Positions 1 to 6,302 are shown, numbered from the stretch's first letter. The stretch is 10,969 nt of DNA from Acidaminococcaceae bacterium (GCA_017443165.1 JAFSOW010000055.1:1-10969); one strand, 5' to 3'. Notes: a model not told the origin generated them from the sequence alone. Translations and numbers: made by a program.

Positions 1-3000
1 CTTGCCGCTGGCGGCAAACTGCGCAATGGCAGCGGTCGGGGTCGCCTTGGAGGACTGGCCGCCGGTGTTGGAGTACACTTCCGTATCCAGAACCAGAACA
101 TTCACATTCTTGCCGCTGGCCAGCACATGATCCAGCCCGCCGTAGCCGATGTCATAGGACCAGCCGTCGCCGCCGATGATCCAGTGGCTGCGTTTGATAA
201 AGAACTGCTTCAGGTCAAGGATTTCCTGCAGCGCCGCGTCCGCGCCTGCTTCTTTCGCCAGCAGTTCCGCCAGTTTGTCCGCCCGTTCCCGGGTGCCTTC
301 GCTGACATTCTTGTTTTCTTTCCAGTCTTTCATGGCAGCCTGCAGGTCCGCAGATCCTTTGCCTGCGGCCAGCGCCGCGTCGATCAGTTCTTCCACGCGG
401 TCCCGGGACTGTTCCACGCCCAGGAACATGCCTAATCCGTATTCCGCGTTGTCTTCAAACAGGGAGTTGCCCCAGGCCGGACCGTGGCCTTTTTTGTTTA
501 CGGTATAGGGCATGGACGGGGAAGAAGCGCCCCAGATGGAGGAGCAGCCGGTAGCATTGGCCTGCATCATGCGGTCGCCAAACAGCTGGGTCACCAGTTT
601 CACGTACGGCGTTTCGCCGCAACCGGAGCAGGCGCCGGAGAACTCCAGCAGCGGCTGCTCGAACTGGGAGCCTTTCACCGTATTCTTCTTCATGGGATTC
701 GGTTTTTCCGAAACTTCCTTCATTGCATAATCCCAGGCAGGCGCTTTATCAAGCTGGGTATCCAGCGGTTTCATGAACAGCGCTTTGCCGGGCGCCGGGC
801 AGATCTGGGCGCAGTTGCCGCAGCCCTGGCAGTCGTACGGGGAAACCACGATGGCAAACTTGCTGCCGTCTTTTACGCCCATGGCCGGTTTGGACGGATA
901 ACCGATCTTCTCCGCTTCCGCGTCGTTCAGCAGTACCGGACGGATGGCAGCGTGCGGGCAGACGAATGCGCACTGGTTGCACTGGATGCATTTTGCCACG
1001 TCCCATTCCGGCACGTTGATGGCGATGCCGCGTTTTTCGTAAGCGGAAGTGCCAACCGGGAAGGTGCCGTCGGCATGACGGGCCATAGTGCTGACAGGCA
1101 GTTTGTCGCCTTCCTGACGGTTTACAGGAATCAGGATATCATCAACGAACGCGTTGCCGGTCTTTTTGGTTTCCACTTTGTCTTTGGCGTCAGCCCAGGC
1201 CGCCGGCACATCGACTTTCACAATGGCTTCGATGCCTTTGTCGATGGCCGCGTTGTTCATGTCCACAACGTTTTGTCCCTTTTTGCCATAGGACTCTTCC
1301 ACGGCGTCCTTCAGGTATTTCACCGCGTCGGCCAGCGGAATGATATCCGCCAGTTTGAAGAACGCGGACTGCATGATCATGTTGATGCGGCCGCCCAGGC
1401 CGATGGACTGGGCAATCTTCACGGCGTCAATGATATAGAAATTAACCTTCTTCTTCGCGATGTACTGTTTTACGGCAGCCGGCAGTTTCTCGTCCAGCTC
1501 TTCCGGTGTCCAACTGCAGTTCAGCAGGAAGTTGCCGCCTTCTTTCAGGCCGGACATAATATCATATTTGTAAACGTAGGACTGATTGTGAACCGCCACA
1601 TAGTCGGCGTCTTTGATCAGGTACGGTTCCATGATGGGCTCTTTGCCGAATCGCAGATGGGATACGGTAATGCCGCCGGATTTCTTGGAATCGTAAGCGA
1701 AATAACCCTGCGCATACATGTCGGTGTGGTCGCCGATAATCTTGATGGCGCTCTTGATGGCGCCGACGGTGCCGTCGGAACCCAGACCCCAGAACTTGCA
1801 GCCCTTGGTTCCCTTCGGGGTAGCGTTCAGGATCTTGGTGCAGGGCAAGGATGTGTTGTTCACGTCGTCGTTGATGCCAACGGTAAAGCCGTTCTTCGGC
1901 GCAGCCTGACGCAGGTTTTCAATGACCGCGTACATTTCGGTGGGCGTAAATTCTTTGGATCCCAGACCGAAACGGCCGCCCACGATGACCGGTTTCATGT
2001 CGCTCTGATAGAATGCGCTGCAGACATCCTGATACAGCGGTTCGCCCAGGCTGCCTGGCTCTTTGGTGCGGTCCAGCACCGCAACCTTTTTCACGGTTTT
2101 CGGAACCGCGGCCAGGAAATGTTTCACGGAGAACGGACGGTACAGGTGAACCGCCAGCACGCCGATCTTTGCGCCTTCTGCCGCATTGACCAGTTCCGCG
2201 GTCTTGACGGCGGTATCCTGGCCGGAGCCCATGACCACGACCAGCTGGTCCGCGTCCTTCGGGCCGTAGTAATTGAACAGATGATATTCGCGGCCGGTAA
2301 TCTTGCTGACCTTTGCCATGTATTCTTCCACGATTTCCGGAACCGCTTCATAATATTTGTTAACGGCTTCGCGGCTCTGGAAGTAGGTATCCGGGTTCTG
2401 GGCCGTGCCGCGCATTACCGGGGCGTCCGGGTTCAGGCCACGCTGCCGGAACGCTTTTACTTCATCCCAGTCCAGCATGTCCGCATAATCTTTGTAATCA
2501 AATACTTCAATCTTCTGAATTTCGTGGGACGTACGGAAGCCGTCAAAGAAATTCAGGAAAGGAACGCGGCCTTTGATGGCAGCCATATGGGCTACGCCGG
2601 TCAGGTCCATAACTTCCTGCACGCTGCCTTCCGCCAGCATGGCGAAACCGGTCTGACGGCAGGCCATTACGTCCTGATGATCGCCGAAGATGCTCAGGGT
2701 GCTGGTTGCCAGCGCGCGGGCCGAAACGTTAAACACGGCCGGCAGCAGTTCGCCGGAAATTTTATACATATTAGGAATCATCAGCAGCAGACCCTGGGAA
2801 GCCGTGTAGGTAGCCGTCAGGGCGCCTGCCTGCAGCGAGCCGTGTACCGCGCCTGCAGCGCCGGCTTCAGACTGCATCTCCAACAGTTTTACCGTCTGTC
2901 CGAACAGATTCTTTTTGCCTGCGGAAGCCCATTCATCCACGTGTTCCGCCATGGGAGAAGACGGAGTGATGGGATAAATGCAGGCTGCGTCAATAAAAGC

Positions 3001-3054
3001 ATAGGATGCATAAGCGGCGGCCTCGTTGCCGTCCATCGTTTTCATGATAGCCAT
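1..3054 (-). CDS. nifJ: Pyruvate:ferredoxin (flavodoxin) oxidoreductase, C-terminus cut by window edge
   Basis: This cytoplasmic enzyme converts pyruvate and CoA to acetyl-CoA and CO2, passing electrons to ferredoxin or flavodoxin. The reading frame is open from the ATG at 3054 to base 1, giving 1018 residues of the roughly 1170-1200 usual for the single-chain form. The N-terminal pyruvate-site motif YPITPSSPMAE (T30) and the matching E63 and R113 are present. The ferredoxin-like domain has two 4Fe-4S motifs: C689, C692, C695, C699 and C742, C745, C748, C752. C809, C812 and C837 match three ligands of the proximal cluster; the fourth should lie beyond the edge. The thiamine diphosphate motif GDGWSYDIGYGG lies near residues 960-975, followed by EVYSNTGGQ. 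The start is supported by AAAGGGG 9 bases upstream. No TTA, CTA or TCA codon occurs in the first 857 codons, which suggests strong codon selection and high expression. Confidence 0.97.
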   Translation of the reverse strand, partial: MAIMKTMDGNEAAAYASYAFIDAACIYPITPSSPMAEHVDEWASAGKKNLFGQTVKLLEMQSEAGAAGAVHGSLQAGALTATYTASQGLLLMIPNMYKISGELLPAVFNVSARALATSTLSIFGDHQDVMACRQTGFAMLAEGSVQEVMDLTGVAHMAAIKGRVPFLNFFDGFRTSHEIQKIEVFDYKDYADMLDWDEVKAFRQRGLNPDAPVMRGTAQNPDTYFQSREAVNKYYEAVPEIVEEYMAKVSKITGREYHLFNYYGPKDADQLVVVMGSGQDTAVKTAELVNAAEGAKIGVLAVHLYRPFSVKHFLAAVPKTVKKVAVLDRTKEPGSLGEPLYQDVCSAFYQSDMKPVIVGGRFGLGSKEFTPTEMYAVIENLRQAAPKNGFTVGINDDVNNTSLPCTKILNATPKGTKGCKFWGLGSDGTVGAIKSAIKIIGDHTDMYAQGYFAYDSKKSGGITVSHLRFGKEPIMEPYLIKDADYVAVHNQSYVYKYDIMSGLKEGGNFLLNCSWTPEELDEKLPAAVKQYIAKKKVNFYIIDAVKIAQSIGLGGRINMIMQSAFFKLADIIPLADAVKYLKDAVEESYGKKGQNVVDMNNAAIDKGIEAIVKVDVPAAWADAKDKVETKKTGNAFVDDILIPVNRQEGDKLPVSTMARHADGTFPVGTSAYEKRGIAINVPEWDVAKCIQCNQCAFVCPHAAIRPVLLNDAEAEKIGYPSKPAMGVKDGSKFAIVVSPYDCQGCGNCAQICPAPGKALFMKPLDTQLDKAPAWDYAMKEVSEKPNPMKKNTVKGSQFEQPLLEFSGACSGCGETPYVKLVTQLFGDRMMQANATGCSSIWGASSPSMPYTVNKKGHGPAWGNSLFEDNAEYGLGMFLGVEQSRDRVEELIDAALAAGKGSADLQAAMKDWKENKNVSEGTRERADKLAELLAKEAGADAALQEILDLKQFFIKRSHWIIGGDGWSYDIGYGGLDHVLASGKNVNVLVLDTEVYSNTGGQSSKATPTAAIAQFAASGK

Positions 3055-3150
3055 AAATAGATTCCCCTTTTCATTGAACTGAATACTACTGTTTCTGTTC
3101 TGATATTTGTATCTAATATCATAATGAACCATTATAATATTATTCACTTT

Positions 3151-3179
3151 ATTATATCGTATCAACGCCTCTTCCGCAA
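3151..3179 (-). promoter_or_regulatory. Probable nifJ promoter
   Basis: Read on the minus strand, TTGCGG (3179-3174) is followed after 17 bases by a perfect TATAAT (3156-3151), about 90 bases upstream of nifJ. An overlapping alternative is TTGATA (3165-3160), 17 bases, then TAATAT (3142-3137). The stretch is strongly AT-rich compared with the flanking genes. Which one is used cannot be told from the sequence. Confidence 0.5.
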
Positions 3180-3205
3180 TGTAAAACTTGTTGTATTTTG
3201 TATTC

Positions 3206-3233
3206 TTACCAATTATAAATGATGTGATATAAT
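3206..3233 (+). promoter_or_regulatory. Promoter of the 3257-3748 gene
   Basis: TATAAT at 3228-3233 is preceded by TGA, making an extended -10 element (TGNTATAAT). The -35 is weak: TTACCA at 3206-3211 with a 16-base spacer. It lies directly upstream of the ribosome binding site at 3244-3248, so the leader would be very short. It is divergent from the nifJ promoter. Confidence 0.55.
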
Positions 3234-3256
3234 ATTATCGAAAGAAGGTGATGTCT

Positions 3257-3748
3257 TTGAATATTTTACTTACCTTGCTGAATGAAAAACTGCAGGACCT
3301 GCTTCATGCGGAAGCGGAAGTTACCGAAAGCAAAACGGAAACGCTGCTGACCTACGCAAACCCGTACGGCGGAAAACCGCTGCAGGTACTGTACCGGCCC
3401 GGAGAAGATTTTAAAGTGACCCTGAACAAAACGCCCCGCTATTACCAGCAGGATTCCACAAAACGTCTGCTGGCCGATGTGGCCAATTATGCGGAAGGAA
3501 AAACCATTTCCCTGGACTGCACGGACCACAACGGCACCGAAAGCAGATCGGACCGCGTCGTCAACGCTGCCGACCTGGAAAGCATAGATTTGGACGCTCT
3601 CATTGAATTGGCCGTCCGCGTCAGTCTGCTGGACAGCGTCGAACTGAAAGACCTGCTGGCAAGCGGCGGCACGGTCAACGCGCATTTCTGGAACGCCAAA
3701 AAGGATTTCCGGTACCGGCAGATCGGGGACCGGCTGGAAAAAATCTGA
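3257..3748 (+). CDS. Unrecognised 163-residue cytoplasmic protein, TTG start
   Basis: I do not recognise this protein family. It is soluble-looking, acidic and without signal peptide, membrane segment or cysteine motif. It has a leucine-rich first helix (LLTLLNEKLQDLL), a middle part with polar strands (residues 30-90), and a C-terminal helical part rich in Leu and Asp ending in FRYRQIGDRLEKI. Three in-frame starts compete: GTG 3248, ATG 3251 and TTG 3257. The ribosome binding site GAAGGTGAT begins at 3244; its core ends at 3248, which leaves 8 bases to the TTG but only 2 to the ATG. I therefore prefer the TTG. The gene has its own extended -10 promoter and a terminator, so it is probably monocistronic. 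A lineage-restricted protein is likely, but I cannot test that here. Confidence 0.8.
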   Translation: MNILLTLLNEKLQDLLHAEAEVTESKTETLLTYANPYGGKPLQVLYRPGEDFKVTLNKTPRYYQQDSTKRLLADVANYAEGKTISLDCTDHNGTESRSDRVVNAADLESIDLDALIELAVRVSLLDSVELKDLLASGGTVNAHFWNAKKDFRYRQIGDRLEKI

Positions 3749-3826
3749 TCCAGCCTGTCCGGCTCTCTGTTGATCCGGCTCTTATTCGCAACGCTTTGCG
3801 AGAAAGACACAACAGTAAAAAGCAAC

Positions 3827-3881
3827 AAAAAAAGCGCCTCTGCAAACAGGTAAACCCTGTCCGCAAAGGCGCGTTTTATTT
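3827..3881. terminator. Bidirectional terminator between convergent genes
   Basis: The outer arms are GCGCCTCTGC (3834-3843) and GCAAAGGCGC (3863-3872), with one mismatch. An inner ACAGG/CCTGT stem lies at 3846-3850 and 3856-3860. Seven A residues on the left (3827-3833) make a good U-tract for the minus strand. GTTTTATTT on the right serves the plus strand. The transporter's TAA (3878-3876) lies inside the right-hand tract, so the terminator follows the minus-strand gene at once. Confidence 0.85.
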
Positions 3882-5045
3882 CATCCAGCCAAGCTTGTCC
3901 GCCAGATACGCTCCCGTACCCGCCGCAACCGAATTGAGCGCCGAACGGCAGCCGTCCAGCAGCCACTCGAACATCAGCAGCGGAACCGCGGCCCGCAGCG
4001 GCAGCCCCAGCATAAAAAGAAGAAACAGCACGCAGTACAGCCCGCTGCCCCGGTGTTTCATCCCCGCCAGCGAGAACAGCAGGATCCAGACAAAGAAACC
4101 GACGCCCGGAAGCGCGGATACCGACATGCCAACGTAACGCGCCGCCACCATACAGGCAATTCCCAGATACAGCACCGTGCCCGTTTTGCCCAGCAGTTTT
4201 CCGCAGCGCCAGGCCGTCCGGCCCGCTTCTCCTGCAATCCCCATGCGCTGCAGGCTGTGGAGGGCCTCCCCTTCCCCGGAACCGGAAGAGCAAGCGGTAA
4301 AGGCCTGCAGCAGAACCGGTTTGAAGTTGCGCAGGAAATGCGCCGGGCAGTCTTTGCCGCAGTGACGCAGCTGGTATCCGTAAACCAGCGTTCCATAAGC
4401 CGCACAGCAGAAAGCCGTCACCAGGACCAGTTTCACACCGGGCCACAGAACGGCCAGCCCCCGGATCCCGATTATGGGACAAAGGAGGAAAAACAGACCC
4501 AAAGGCAGCAAACGCAGCAACAGGGTTCCCGCATAAGCAAACACATCCCCCAGGGAACGGAACAGCCGGCGGGCTTCTTCGCCCTCCGGTCCGATTTTCG
4601 CCGTAGCGGCACCGGTCAGCACCGACAGCAGCAGCGCCCATGGCACAACGGGCCGTAGCCAGCGCAGGCCGAAATCGGAAAAACCGGCAAAAGCGGCCGG
4701 AATCTGTGCAGACCCGGCAATGCTTCCCGCCGCCAGACCAAGGACCGCGGCGCCAACCACCGCAATGCTGTGGAAAAACCATAACCGTGCAGGCGACGAA
4801 CCGTCAGACCGCAGCTGCAGCCGCTGCATCACGCCGGAAACAAGATTCAGAAAAACGATGGGAAGCGCCAGCAGGAACAACAGCTTCAGGTAGGCCATGC
4901 CCGCCGAATACAGCATCACATACACGCCGCGCCCGGCGCCCGCGAGGTTAAGGATAAGACCCGCCAGGACGCTGATAACAAACGAAGCGATCATCAGAAC
5001 CGTACTATTCAATTTTAGATTGACCGGAATACCGTGAATCTGCAT
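3876..5045 (-). CDS. Divergent SLC1/DAACS-type (GltPh-like) transporter with altered cation sites
   Basis: This is a hydrophobic protein of 389 residues. Its C-terminal half follows the glutamate/dicarboxylate symporter plan. The HP1 segment AFTACSSGSGEGEA (248-261) aligns with AFVTRSSSGTLPVT of GltPh. GKTGTVLY (286-293) stands where NMDGTALY is usual. A shortened-looking HP2 ends in LGLP, and helix 8 contains LLDGCRSALNSVAAG. In helix 8 the substrate-site Asp and Arg (D364, R367) and N371 are kept. The Na+ ligands matching GltPh D312, D405 and N310 are Thr, Ala and Gly. Substrate and coupling are therefore unknown. The ATG at 5045 is chosen over 5087 because AGGAAGGG lies just upstream of it. 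An upstream tRNA-Leu has its own terminator, so this gene probably has a separate promoter, though none is obvious. The assignment rests on motif alignment by eye. Confidence 0.78.
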   Translation of the reverse strand: MQIHGIPVNLKLNSTVLMIASFVISVLAGLILNLAGAGRGVYVMLYSAGMAYLKLLFLLALPIVFLNLVSGVMQRLQLRSDGSSPARLWFFHSIAVVGAAVLGLAAGSIAGSAQIPAAFAGFSDFGLRWLRPVVPWALLLSVLTGAATAKIGPEGEEARRLFRSLGDVFAYAGTLLLRLLPLGLFFLLCPIIGIRGLAVLWPGVKLVLVTAFCCAAYGTLVYGYQLRHCGKDCPAHFLRNFKPVLLQAFTACSSGSGEGEALHSLQRMGIAGEAGRTAWRCGKLLGKTGTVLYLGIACMVAARYVGMSVSALPGVGFFVWILLFSLAGMKHRGSGLYCVLFLLFMLGLPLRAAVPLLMFEWLLDGCRSALNSVAAGTGAYLADKLGWMK

Positions 5046-5059
5046 GGTCCGCCCTTCCT

Positions 5060-5104
5060 GTAAAAACGACTGCTTTCTTGCCGACATCTGTTGTAAACGA
5101 CTGC
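5060..5104 (-). repeat. Direct repeat upstream of the transporter gene
   Basis: On the minus strand, GCAGTCGTTT occurs twice (5104-5095 and 5073-5064), 31 bases apart, and both copies run on into a TACA-like end. The spacing is close to three helical turns, and the copies lie 19-59 bases upstream of the start codon. This could be a pair of binding sites, or chance. Confidence 0.35.
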
Positions 5105-5129
5105 CTCACAGTTTTTAGAAGCAATCTTG

Positions 5130-5159
5130 TAAAAAAGCCGGTTCCTTGCGGTTCCGGCT
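5130..5159 (-). terminator. Terminator of tRNA-Leu
   Basis: On the minus strand AGCCGG pairs with CCGGCT (5159-5154 and 5141-5136), enclosing AA/AA mismatches, two further G-C pairs and a GCAA tetraloop. It is followed by six T residues. It begins ten bases after the tRNA CCA end. Confidence 0.85.
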
Positions 5160-5168
5160 GTATTTTTT

Positions 5169-5252
5169 TGGTGCGGGCGACAGGACTTGAACCTGCATGG
5201 ATAAACCGCCAGATCCTAAGTCTGGTGCGTCTGCCAATTCCGCCACGCCCGC
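5169..5252 (-). tRNA. tRNA-Leu (UAG)
   Basis: On the minus strand the acceptor arms GCGGGCG and CGCCCGC close the cloverleaf. Discriminator A and an encoded CCA lie at 5171-5169. The anticodon arm CCAGA-CTTAGGA-TCTGG gives UAG. A long variable arm (class II) and the T-loop TTCAAGT are visible. It reads the CUN leucine codons. A terminator follows immediately, so it is a single-gene transcript. Confidence 0.97.
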
Positions 5253-5287
5253 AAAACATTTTTAACAAAATGCTGAATATATCTGCG

Positions 5288-5316
5288 TTGACAACGAAAA
5301 CCATCCACAATTTAAT
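5288..5316 (+). promoter_or_regulatory. Strong plus-strand promoter with no obvious gene
   Basis: TTGACA (5288-5293), 17 bases, then TTTAAT (5311-5316) matches the consensus at 11 of 12 positions. The -35 sits inside the palindrome CGTTGACAACG (5286-5296). Transcription would begin near 5323, directly before the hairpin at 5327-5357, and run toward 5570 and the XRE gene. On the minus strand the same bases lie just upstream of tRNA-Leu, so they may also belong to that promoter. Confidence 0.5.
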
Positions 5317-5326
5317 GATTTTTTAC

Positions 5327-5357
5327 TATCGCACAAGACAAAGAGTCTAGTGCGGTA
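5327..5357 (+). other. Hairpin or imperfect palindrome
   Basis: TATCGCAC (5327-5334) pairs with GTGCGGTA (5350-5357), with one T-G pair. After one A-A mismatch, AGAC pairs with GTCT around a five-base loop AAAGA. No T-run follows on either strand, so this is not a classical terminator. If the promoter at 5288-5316 is used, the hairpin would form the 5' end of the RNA. Confidence 0.55.
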
Positions 5358-5401
5358 TATGTGTAGTTTACCACTGCTGAAAACACTCAACAAGTTAAAT
5401 T

Positions 5402-5428
5402 TACAAAAAAAATATTATTTTGTTTGTA
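5402..5428. repeat. 27-nt near-perfect AT-rich palindrome
   Basis: Two 13-base arms, centred on T5415, are complementary at 12 of 13 positions; the arm ends are TACAAA and TTTGTA. TTTACAAAAA occurs at 5400-5409 and again at 5431-5440, exactly 31 bases apart. CTTGTAAAG (the reverse of the same core) occurs near 5469. The pattern suggests clustered operator sites. Low base complexity raises the chance of coincidence. Confidence 0.45.
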
Positions 5429-5569
5429 GGTTTACAAAAATTTTAATTAACGGGCATGTCGAACCAAACTTGTAAAGCACATAAAAACATAAAGCCGAAC
5501 CGAATGGACCAATAAGCGTACATAAGAGAAAAGTGTGCTAAAGAGTTTATAAAAACGGAGGCAACAATA

Positions 5570-5662
5570 TTGGGCAGATGTAGCGTCTTTTGCTCTTTTC
5601 TTCACTTTTTGTATTTCTTCTTCGACCTGATTTCTGATCACTTTTTAATTACGGCCGAATAA
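5570..5662 (+). CDS. Possible 30-residue hydrophobic small protein, TTG start
   Basis: A canonical GGAGG (5557-5561) lies exactly 8 bases before a TTG that opens a 30-codon frame ending in TAA at 5660-5662. The product starts MGRCSVFCSFLHFLYFFFDL and is strongly hydrophobic in residues 5-22, with a polar end, as in small membrane peptides. It has no recognised homology, and the non-ATG start and short length make chance likely. A 64-codon minus-strand frame with a GTG start (5641-5447) overlaps it; that frame begins with a charged, helical-looking segment but has only a weak ribosome binding site. Neither is secure. Confidence 0.22.
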   Translation: MGRCSVFCSFLHFLYFFFDLISDHFLITAE

Positions 5663-5702
5663 TGATTCAAAGTCAATTTTATTTGAAAAGTTTATTATTT
5701 TA

Positions 5703-5731
5703 TTGATTTTAAATAACAAACATGGTATGAT
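5703..5731 (+). promoter_or_regulatory. Promoter of the XRE regulator gene
   Basis: TTGATT (5703-5708), a 17-base spacer, then TATGAT (5726-5731), with TGG directly before the -10 making an extended element. The start of transcription would be near 5738. TTCAAA (5666-5671) and TTTGAA (5682-5687) form an inverted repeat upstream of the -35. Confidence 0.7.
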
Positions 5732-5735
5732 ACCG

Positions 5736-5771
5736 TTAAGGAGATCCGAAGTATTTCCTTAAGGAGGGAGG
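5736..5771 (+). promoter_or_regulatory. Inverted repeat at the transcription start plus double ribosome binding site
   Basis: TTAAGGA (5736-5742) and TCCTTAA (5756-5762) are exact inverted repeats separated by 13 bases, beginning about at the predicted transcription start. TCCTTAAGGA (5756-5765) is itself a palindrome. GGAGG occurs twice, at 5763-5767 and 5767-5771; the second is 8 bases before the ATG. This placement fits an autorepressor operator or an mRNA hairpin next to the ribosome binding site. Confidence 0.45.
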
Positions 5772-5779
5772 CCCTGCCA

Positions 5780-6196
5780 ATGTTGGAGCTGCATGAAAAT
5801 ATCAGGGCGAGACGCGTCGCGTTAAACATGACGCAGCAGGAGCTGGCGAAAAAACTGGGCTATAAATCCACGTCAACCATCGCCAAAATAGAATCCGGCG
5901 AAAACGATATCCCCCAGGCAAAGATTGCCGCTTTTGCCGCTGCGCTGGATACCACGCCGGCTGAACTGATGGGATTACAGATCATAACCATAGGACCTGA
6001 TGAACCCGACGATACGGTAACGGTCACCATCGCAAAGGGTAAGCCGGAACTGGAAGAAGCCATTAAACGGCTGGACGGTCTCAGCGGAAAAAGACTGAAG
6101 AACGTCCTTGCTATTGTCAATGCCATAATCGACAGTTACGAATCCGGCAAAGACTTGCATATGATCATTAATATCGAGTCGCGCCCGGTTGAGTAA
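5780..6196 (+). CDS. XRE/Cro-family transcriptional regulator
   Basis: This 138-residue DNA-binding protein has an HTH_XRE domain at about residues 5-64. The segment MTQQELAKKLGY is helix 2 and its turn, STSTIAKIESGEN is the recognition-helix region, and IAAFAAALDTTPAELMG closes the fold. The rest (65-138) holds a short strand-rich stretch with acidic residues and then a helix (KPELEEAIKRLDGLSGKRL...). It could mediate dimerisation; I recognise no known ligand domain. The start is an ATG with a strong GGAGG. The gene stands 66 bases ahead of sdaAB on the same strand with no terminator between them, so it may be co-transcribed with the serine dehydratase genes and regulate them. That link is inferred from position only. 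Confidence 0.92.
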   Translation: MLELHENIRARRVALNMTQQELAKKLGYKSTSTIAKIESGENDIPQAKIAAFAAALDTTPAELMGLQIITIGPDEPDDTVTVTIAKGKPELEEAIKRLDGLSGKRLKNVLAIVNAIIDSYESGKDLHMIINIESRPVE

Positions 6197-6208
6197 GCCG
6201 CGTCTCCT

Positions 6209-6233
6209 GACCGGCATCCGACCGGCACCCGGT
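6209..6233 (+). repeat. Short tandem repeat and hairpin between regulator and sdaAB
   Basis: GACCGGCATCC (6209-6219) is followed at once by GACCGGCACCC (6220-6230). ACCGG/CCGGT (6221-6225, 6229-6233) can form a five-pair hairpin with a 3-base loop. No T-run follows, so termination is unlikely. Confidence 0.4.
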
Positions 6234-6253
6234 TCATATATTCTGTCGTTTTG

Positions 6254-6302
6254 CATCACGTGATGGAGGGAGAAAGAAAACATGAACATTTTGATATCAT
6301 AG
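6254..6302 (+). promoter_or_regulatory. sdaAB start region: palindrome, ribosome binding site and an out-of-frame ATG
   Basis: A perfect palindrome CATCACGTGATG (6254-6265) runs into GGAGGGAG (6265-6272), followed 9 bases later by ATG 6282. That ATG opens only six codons (ending TAG 6300-6302) and is out of frame with SdaAB. The SdaAB frame is open through the same bases but offers only TTG 6251, GTG 6260 and ATG 6263 as starts, none with a ribosome binding site. One extra T in the TTTT run at 6289-6292 would join ATG 6282 to the enzyme frame as MNIFDIIGPVM. Confidence 0.6.

Noticed and set aside
484..3060. 858-codon plus-strand open frame
   Set aside because: It is the exact antisense of nifJ; its translation is a His/Arg/Gly/Phe-rich shadow with no domain, and it exists because nifJ avoids TTA, CTA and TCA.
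3487..4782. 431-codon minus-strand frame overlapping the transporter and the 163-residue gene
   Set aside because: Its composition is Gly/Arg/Cys-rich without membrane pattern, while the overlapping frame at 3876-5045 has clear transporter motifs and a ribosome binding site.
5005..5310. Frames on both strands over 5005-5350
   Set aside because: They run through tRNA-Leu and its terminator and have no coding character.
5327..5357. Hairpin as a transcription terminator
   Set aside because: No T-run follows on either strand.
5447..5641. 64-codon minus-strand frame with GTG start
   Set aside because: Weak ribosome binding site, no promoter and an unconvincing second half. The charged start could be a gene remnant, but there is too little to call it.
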